This document shows, one piece after another, positions 6,359-10,250 of a stretch of DNA of 10,250 nt. A program made the translations under genes and the position numbers. This DNA comes from an uncultured Pirellulaceae bacterium. Lineage in GTDB: Bacteria > Planctomycetota > Planctomycetia > Pirellulales > Pirellulaceae. The stretch is taken from the NCBI GenBank assembly GCA_947258905.1, contig CAMYKF010000694.1:1-10250 (forward strand), in the 5' to 3' direction. Position 1 is the stretch's first letter. Each line of letters begins with the position of its first letter. The notes under the pieces are model-generated. The model was not told the DNA's origin. It saw only the letters and a list, made by a program, of their open reading frames with translations, and ran no database searches.

Positions 6359-7183
6359 ATGCCAATGAAAATCTCTTTTGAACTGCGCGGCCAGACCGCA
6401 ACGATCGACTCGACCGCCGGTCGCTCTCTGGCTATTCCCATGAACTTTGGCGGCGACCAGCCCAACCACTTCGGTGTCGAGCGGGCCGACGACAAGACCG
6501 TTGAGGTGGGGGATTTCGTTGGGGATACGCGGCGAGGCGGCAGTTGCAACGTTGACCAGTTGACCCTGATCCCGCATTGTAACGGAACCCACACGGAATC
6601 CGTGGCTCACATCGTCAACGAGCACGTACCGGTTAGCAGGTTGGACACCGATGCCTGGATGCTGGCCCGGCTGGTTTCGGTCACGCCGCTGCCAGCACGC
6701 GATACCGCAGAATCGTACCGACCGGAACTGGATCATCATGACCATGTGATTACGGCCGACCAGTTGCGATCGGTCGTAAGCGAGGCGGATCTGGCGGCGA
6801 CCGAGGCGTTGATCATTCGCACGCTGCCCAACTCGCAGGAAAAAAAGACCATTGCCTGGGGCCAGCCCGAGCACCCGGCGTTCCTGACCGTTCAGGCCAT
6901 GACGTGGATTGTCGAACAGGGGATCCAGCATCTGTTGCTGGACCTGCCTTCGGTCGACAAGATGTACGACGAGGGCTTGCTCACCAACCACCACATTTTC
7001 TGGAATGTGCCCGAGGGCACGCATTCATTGACGGCCGACGTGCGAACGACACAAACGATCACGGAAATGGCGTTTATCGAAGACGGCATTCCCGATGGCC
7101 AATACATGCTGAATTTGCAGTACCCTGCGTTTAATTCAGACGCTGCCCCTTCGCGACCTGTGATTTTTTCGCTGCTTGATTGA
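6359..7183 (+). CDS. Cyclase-family hydrolase, probable kynurenine formamidase
   Basis: This 274-residue protein belongs to the cyclase family (PF04199), which includes the bacterial kynurenine formamidase KynB. That enzyme hydrolyses N-formylkynurenine to kynurenine and formate. It is longer than classical KynB (about 210 residues). The metal motif HxGTHxDxPxH of KynB appears here as PHCNGTHTESVAH: H78, E80 and H84 fall on the usual second His, Asp and third His. The first His position is occupied by Cys74, with H73 next to it. A later LLTNHHIFW segment (H211, H212) fits the second half of the site. Its position directly before kynureninase, with a 6-base gap, strongly supports the formamidase role. 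ATGs occur at 6359 and 6365 with no clear Shine-Dalgarno before either, so the exact start is uncertain by two residues. Confidence 0.82.
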   Translation: MPMKISFELRGQTATIDSTAGRSLAIPMNFGGDQPNHFGVERADDKTVEVGDFVGDTRRGGSCNVDQLTLIPHCNGTHTESVAHIVNEHVPVSRLDTDAWMLARLVSVTPLPARDTAESYRPELDHHDHVITADQLRSVVSEADLAATEALIIRTLPNSQEKKTIAWGQPEHPAFLTVQAMTWIVEQGIQHLLLDLPSVDKMYDEGLLTNHHIFWNVPEGTHSLTADVRTTQTITEMAFIEDGIPDGQYMLNLQYPAFNSDAAPSRPVIFSLLD

Positions 7184-7189
7184 GACACG

Positions 7190-8485
7190 ATGTCGGAACT
7201 GAGAACCTACGACGAGCGGCTGGACCTGGCTCGCGAACTCGACCGCTCGGACGAGCTGGCGCGTTTCCGCGACGAGTTCCATATACCGCAGCAGGTAAAT
7301 GGCGATCCGGTTTTGTATCTGACGGGCCATTCCCTGGGACTGCAGCCCAAACGCACGGCCAGTTACGTGCAGGAGGTGCTGGACCAGTGGCAGCGGCTGG
7401 GCGTCCGCGGGCATTTCGAGGGCGATTATCCATGGTCGCCGTATCATGAATTCCTGACTGAGCCGATGGCCAATCTGGTCGGCGCATTGCCTCACGAAGT
7501 CGTGATGATGAATTCGCTGACCGTAAATTTGCATTTGATGCTGGCGACTTTTTACAAGCCGACGAAACGACGACACAAGATTGTTATCGAGGAGGGAGCC
7601 TTTCCGTCGGATTACCAGGCCGTGATTTCACAAATCGCCTGGCACGGTTATTCGCCGGATGAATCGCTGATCAAGGTGAAGCCGCCTGCGGGCAGCGATA
7701 CGATCGATAACGAGGCGCTGAGACTGTTGATCGAGGAACAGGGCCACGAAATTGCCGTCATCATGTTGCCGGGCGTGCAGTACTACACCGGCCAGAAGTT
7801 GTGGATGAATGACATCACCACGCTGGCACGTCAACGAGACATCGCGGTCGGGTTCGATCTGGCGCATGCAGCGGGCAATGTGCAAATGAGCCTGCATGAC
7901 TGGAACGTCGACTTTGCCGTATGGTGCAGCTACAAGTACCTGAACTCGGGGCCCGGTTCAGTGGGCGGTTGTTTCGTGCACGAGCGACATGCCCGCAATG
8001 TCGACTTGCCGCGGCTGGCGGGCTGGTGGGGACACGACAAGGCAACCCGTTTCCTGATGAAAAACGAATTTCAGGCGATTCCCACGGCCGAGGGCTGGCA
8101 ATTGAGTAACCCGCCCATATTGTCGCTGGCCGCCATTCGCGCTTCGCTGGACCTGTTTACCGAAGCCGGCGGCATGGAGCCGCTATGCCACAAATCCGGG
8201 TTATTGACGAGTTATCTGCAGGCCCAGCTGGAAAGCCAATTGGGCGATCGAGTTAACGTCATTACACCCGAGGTCGATCGCGGTTGCCAGTTGTCGTTGC
8301 AGATTGATTCCGGTGATATACAAGGCCGGCAGGTTCACGACCGCTTACTGGAATCCGGTGTGGAAACGGACTGGCGGGAACCCAACGTCATCCGTGCTGC
8401 GCCGGCGCCCTTGTATAACTCGTTTGAAGACTGTTTTCATTTTGTGGAGAAATTGAAAGAAGCACTGGAAGTTCAGGAATCGTAA
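7190..8485 (+). CDS. kynU: Kynureninase
   Basis: This 431-residue PLP enzyme of the aminotransferase class V fold is full length for the family. It cleaves 3-hydroxykynurenine (or kynurenine) to 3-hydroxyanthranilate (or anthranilate) and alanine. Landmarks are YLTGHSLGLQPK at 43-54, HFEGDYPW around 75-82, NSLTVNLHLML at 108-118, the cofactor-binding GFDLAHAAGN with D223 and H226, and CSYKYLNSGPG with K249 as the PLP Schiff-base lysine. RLAGWWGH and the C-terminal IRAAPAPLYNSFEDC are also typical. The gene follows the cyclase stop by 6 bases, with only a weak GAGA before the ATG, so translation probably depends on coupling. KMO downstream implies that 3-hydroxykynurenine is the physiological substrate. 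Confidence 0.96.
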   Translation: MSELRTYDERLDLARELDRSDELARFRDEFHIPQQVNGDPVLYLTGHSLGLQPKRTASYVQEVLDQWQRLGVRGHFEGDYPWSPYHEFLTEPMANLVGALPHEVVMMNSLTVNLHLMLATFYKPTKRRHKIVIEEGAFPSDYQAVISQIAWHGYSPDESLIKVKPPAGSDTIDNEALRLLIEEQGHEIAVIMLPGVQYYTGQKLWMNDITTLARQRDIAVGFDLAHAAGNVQMSLHDWNVDFAVWCSYKYLNSGPGSVGGCFVHERHARNVDLPRLAGWWGHDKATRFLMKNEFQAIPTAEGWQLSNPPILSLAAIRASLDLFTEAGGMEPLCHKSGLLTSYLQAQLESQLGDRVNVITPEVDRGCQLSLQIDSGDIQGRQVHDRLLESGVETDWREPNVIRAAPAPLYNSFEDCFHFVEKLKEALEVQES

Positions 8486-8570
8486 TCAGGGAGACATGGC
8501 TACGCGGCTAAGGTCGGCTGATTGGTGAGTTCTCTTTTTGATCATTATTTCAATTTGCAATCTTTTGCTC

Positions 8571-9944
8571 ATGAAAAAGCCACATCACATAATAATCGCG
8601 GGCGCCGGTCTGGTCGGATCGCTACTGGCCTTGATGCTGGGTCGACGCGGTTATCGCGTAACAGTTTTGGAAAGACGCGCAGACATGCGTCGTGTGGAAA
8701 TGCCGGGTGGCCGGTCGATCAATCTGGCGCTGGCCGAACGCGGCATGCACGGCCTGAAGATGGCCGAATTGATGGGCGATGTGGAGTCGCTGCTGATCCC
8801 CATGCGTGGTCGCATGCTGCATGACCGCCAGGGAAATCTTGAGTTTTCACCGTACGGCCAGCGACCGCATGAAGTGATCTATTCCGTCTCCAGAGGCGAG
8901 CTCAACAAGCTGATGATGACGGCGGCCGAAACGCATTTTGATGTCGATGTGTTGTTTAATCAGTCCGTCGAAAAAGTGGACTTTGAGAACAATCGCGTAT
9001 TTATCAAGGACCACGTCTGTGACAAGACAACCAGTCTGGAATTCGAATTGATCATCGGAGCTGATGGTGTGGGCTCGGAAGTTCGAACGGCGTTACTTGA
9101 GGTCAACGGCGGCCATTGTTCGATCGATATGCTCGACCACGATTACAAAGAGCTTTCCATTCCGCCTTCGAACAGCGGCGAATCACTGTGGCAGATGGAG
9201 CGGGAAGCATTGCACATCTGGCCACGCGGCGGATATATGCTGATTGCCCTGCCCAATCTCGACGGCAGTTTCACCGTCACGCTGTTCCTGCCCGGCAAGG
9301 GGGTGCCCAGTTTCGAACTGATCGATGAGCCGCATGAACTGGAGCAGTTTTTTGATGAGCAGTTCGCCGACGCCAAGGCACTGATCCCGAATTTTCAGGA
9401 GGAGTATTTTGGCAATCCCATCGGCGAACTGGGCACCGTGCGTTGCGATCGCTGGATATATCAGGACAAGGCCATGATTGTCGGCGACGCAGCCCACGGC
9501 ATCGTGCCGTTTCATGGTCAGGGAATGAATGCGGGTTTCGAGGATTGCAGCGAATTGTGTCGCTTGCTCGACGAACACGACGACGACTGGTCGGCCGTGA
9601 TACCGGAATTTGAACGGATCCGCATCCCCAGTGCCAATGCGATTGCCGATATGGCACTGGAAAACTACATCACGATGCGCGACAGCGTGATGGATGAAAA
9701 ATTCCAGTTAAAGAAGGAGATTGGTTTTGAGCTGGAACGCAGCTTTCCCGATCTGTTTATTCCGCGATATTCGATGGTGATGTTCCACCGCATTCCCTAT
9801 GCAGAGGTGTACGCGCGGGGCGTGATTCAGGATGAGATGCTGAACCAATTGTGCGCGGGCATTAATTCGGCGAGCGAGCTGGATGCTGAACGGGCGGCTG
9901 AACTGGTTACCTCGCGACTGGAACCGGTCGTGCAGCCAGCGTGA
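8571..9944 (+). CDS. kmo: Kynurenine 3-monooxygenase
   Basis: This 457-residue FAD-dependent aromatic hydroxylase (class A, NADPH-dependent) converts kynurenine to 3-hydroxykynurenine. It shows the Rossmann motif IIIAGAGLVGSLLA at 7-20, the KMO block PGGRSINLALAERGMHGLK at 45-63, VIYSVSRGELNKLMM around 102-116, the DG motif LIIGADGVGSEVR at 160-172, and the GD motif IVGDAAHGIVPFHGQGMNAGFEDC at 303-326. I place the start at the ATG at 8571, which gives the family's usual N-terminus. An in-frame TTG at 8538, preceded by GGTGA, would add 11 residues and is the better-spaced ribosome site, so the start is uncertain. The gene lies 85 bases after kynU (52 if TTG is used). Its 3' end is overlapped on the opposite strand by the tryptophan dioxygenase frame. 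Confidence 0.95.
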   Translation: MKKPHHIIIAGAGLVGSLLALMLGRRGYRVTVLERRADMRRVEMPGGRSINLALAERGMHGLKMAELMGDVESLLIPMRGRMLHDRQGNLEFSPYGQRPHEVIYSVSRGELNKLMMTAAETHFDVDVLFNQSVEKVDFENNRVFIKDHVCDKTTSLEFELIIGADGVGSEVRTALLEVNGGHCSIDMLDHDYKELSIPPSNSGESLWQMEREALHIWPRGGYMLIALPNLDGSFTVTLFLPGKGVPSFELIDEPHELEQFFDEQFADAKALIPNFQEEYFGNPIGELGTVRCDRWIYQDKAMIVGDAAHGIVPFHGQGMNAGFEDCSELCRLLDEHDDDWSAVIPEFERIRIPSANAIADMALENYITMRDSVMDEKFQLKKEIGFELERSFPDLFIPRYSMVMFHRIPYAEVYARGVIQDEMLNQLCAGINSASELDAERAAELVTSRLEPVVQPA

Positions 9945-10250
9945 CATTAGCGTTGGGCAGGCTTCCAGCCTGCCAGGTTTTGTCCGCGCGGATACTCCGC
10001 CCCAGGGTCGATACCAACGAGTGTTTTTCTGACAACAGTCCGCTGGCAGGCTGGCAGCGCTGGCAGCCTGCCCCACGGTTTTCCCCATAGCGAAAACTCA
10101 TGGAATCGACCATGGCTTCCGGCAATTTCGGCAGTTCGCTGCGGGGTATCAGAAAGGTCGAAAGATTGAACAAGTCGGTGAACACACGGTTTTGACGCGT
10201 CGTGCGACTGAGGTATTCGTGTCCTGAGGAACCTCCGGTGCCGATCCGCG
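9907..10250 (-). CDS. Tryptophan 2,3-dioxygenase, C-terminal part, with repeat-derived tail
   Basis: Reading leftward from the window edge, the frame starting at 10248 encodes RIGTGGSSGHEYLSRT, then VFTDLFNLSTFLIPR. This matches the C-terminal part of heme-dependent tryptophan 2,3-dioxygenase, including the GTGGSSG active-site loop whose Thr contacts the substrate amino group. The enzyme opens the indole ring of tryptophan to N-formylkynurenine, so this is the entry step of the pathway. The N-terminus lies beyond the right edge. Family-like sequence ends near residue 55 of the visible part (SFRYGE). The frame then runs on for about 55 residues through an inverted-repeat element and into the antisense of the KMO 3' end, stopping at 9907. 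That tail is Cys/Arg-rich, low-similarity sequence and probably comes from insertion of the repeat at the original end of the gene. Confidence 0.88.
   Translation of the reverse strand, partial: RIGTGGSSGHEYLSRTTRQNRVFTDLFNLSTFLIPRSELPKLPEAMVDSMSFRYGENRGAGCQRCQPASGLLSEKHSLVSTLGRSIRADKTWQAGSLPNANVTLAARPVPVAR
9952..10076. repeat. Small inverted-repeat element (MITE/REPIN-like)
   Basis: The ends are 12-base inverted repeats matching at 11 positions: GTTGGGCAGGCT at 9952-9963 and the complement of GTGGGGCAGGCT at 10065-10076. Each end also forms its own hairpin. GGCAGGCT at 9956-9963 pairs with AGCCTGCC at 9967-9974 (loop TCC), and GGCAGGCT at 10045-10052 pairs with AGCCTGCC at 10065-10072. About 125 bases in all, it has no coding capacity of its own and sits where KMO and tryptophan dioxygenase converge. 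GGCAGGCT...AGCCTGCC units of this kind recur in some bacterial genomes as dispersed repeats. The left hairpin, followed by AGGTTTT, might also weakly terminate KMO transcription. Confidence 0.65.

Noticed and set aside
6239..7024. 261-codon minus-strand frame
   Set aside because: It is antisense to the cyclase gene, whose HCNGTHTE motif and context are clear, and the frame has no recognisable features.
1..10250. CRISPR array, tRNA, rRNA, transposase or phage genes
   Set aside because: No regularly spaced repeats, cloverleaf or rRNA sequence, or transposase/phage motifs were seen. The repeats present are short inverted elements.

Overview
The window is a tryptophan-degradation (kynurenine pathway) gene cluster on a moderately GC-rich bacterial chromosome. 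Tight gene packing, intergenic hairpin repeats of the REP/REPIN kind and an SDR-DUF2867 gene (YbjT-like) at the left edge suggest a Gram-negative, possibly a gammaproteobacterium. This is an inference, since there is no rRNA or other firm phylogenetic marker. Several enzymes (a cyclase with an HCNGTHTE centre, the SDR, RidA, KynU and KMO) resemble, from memory, those in Bacteroidetes kynurenine clusters, so horizontal acquisition is possible.

Layout: 1-1092 (-) is a partial NAD(P)-binding SDR/DUF2867 protein. 1113-3215 (-) is an unusual fusion of the first ~245 residues of ACMS decarboxylase (ACMSD) with a GltD/DsrL-like flavin/iron-sulfur oxidoreductase. 3216-3408 is a spacer filled with REP-like hairpins. 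3409-3825 (-) is a RidA-family 2-aminomuconate deaminase candidate. 3826-3977 is a spacer with a perfect 24-bp inverted repeat. 3978-5423 (-) is 2-aminomuconate semialdehyde dehydrogenase. 5414-6202 (-) is an SDR lacking the catalytic Tyr/Lys. 6203-6358 is a divergent control region. 6359-7183 (+) is a cyclase-family kynurenine formamidase candidate, 7190-8485 (+) kynureninase and 8571-9944 (+) kynurenine 3-monooxygenase. 9907-10250 (-) is the C-terminal part of tryptophan 2,3-dioxygenase, convergent with the monooxygenase and reading through a small inverted-repeat element. No gene-free stretch exceeds 300 bases; the largest spacer is 193 bases.

How the genes work together: tryptophan dioxygenase makes N-formylkynurenine, the cyclase-type hydrolase deformylates it, KMO hydroxylates kynurenine and KynU releases 3-hydroxyanthranilate (plus strand and right edge, the upper pathway). 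The minus-strand set handles the lower, meta-cleavage branch: decarboxylation of ACMS, oxidation of 2-aminomuconate semialdehyde and deamination of 2-aminomuconate, with an SDR of unknown role. 3-hydroxyanthranilate 3,4-dioxygenase, which links the halves, is not in the window. The ACMSD that follows it is present only as a truncated, fused copy lacking its expected C-terminal zinc-ligand Asp. Whether the lower branch works as encoded here is therefore the main open question.
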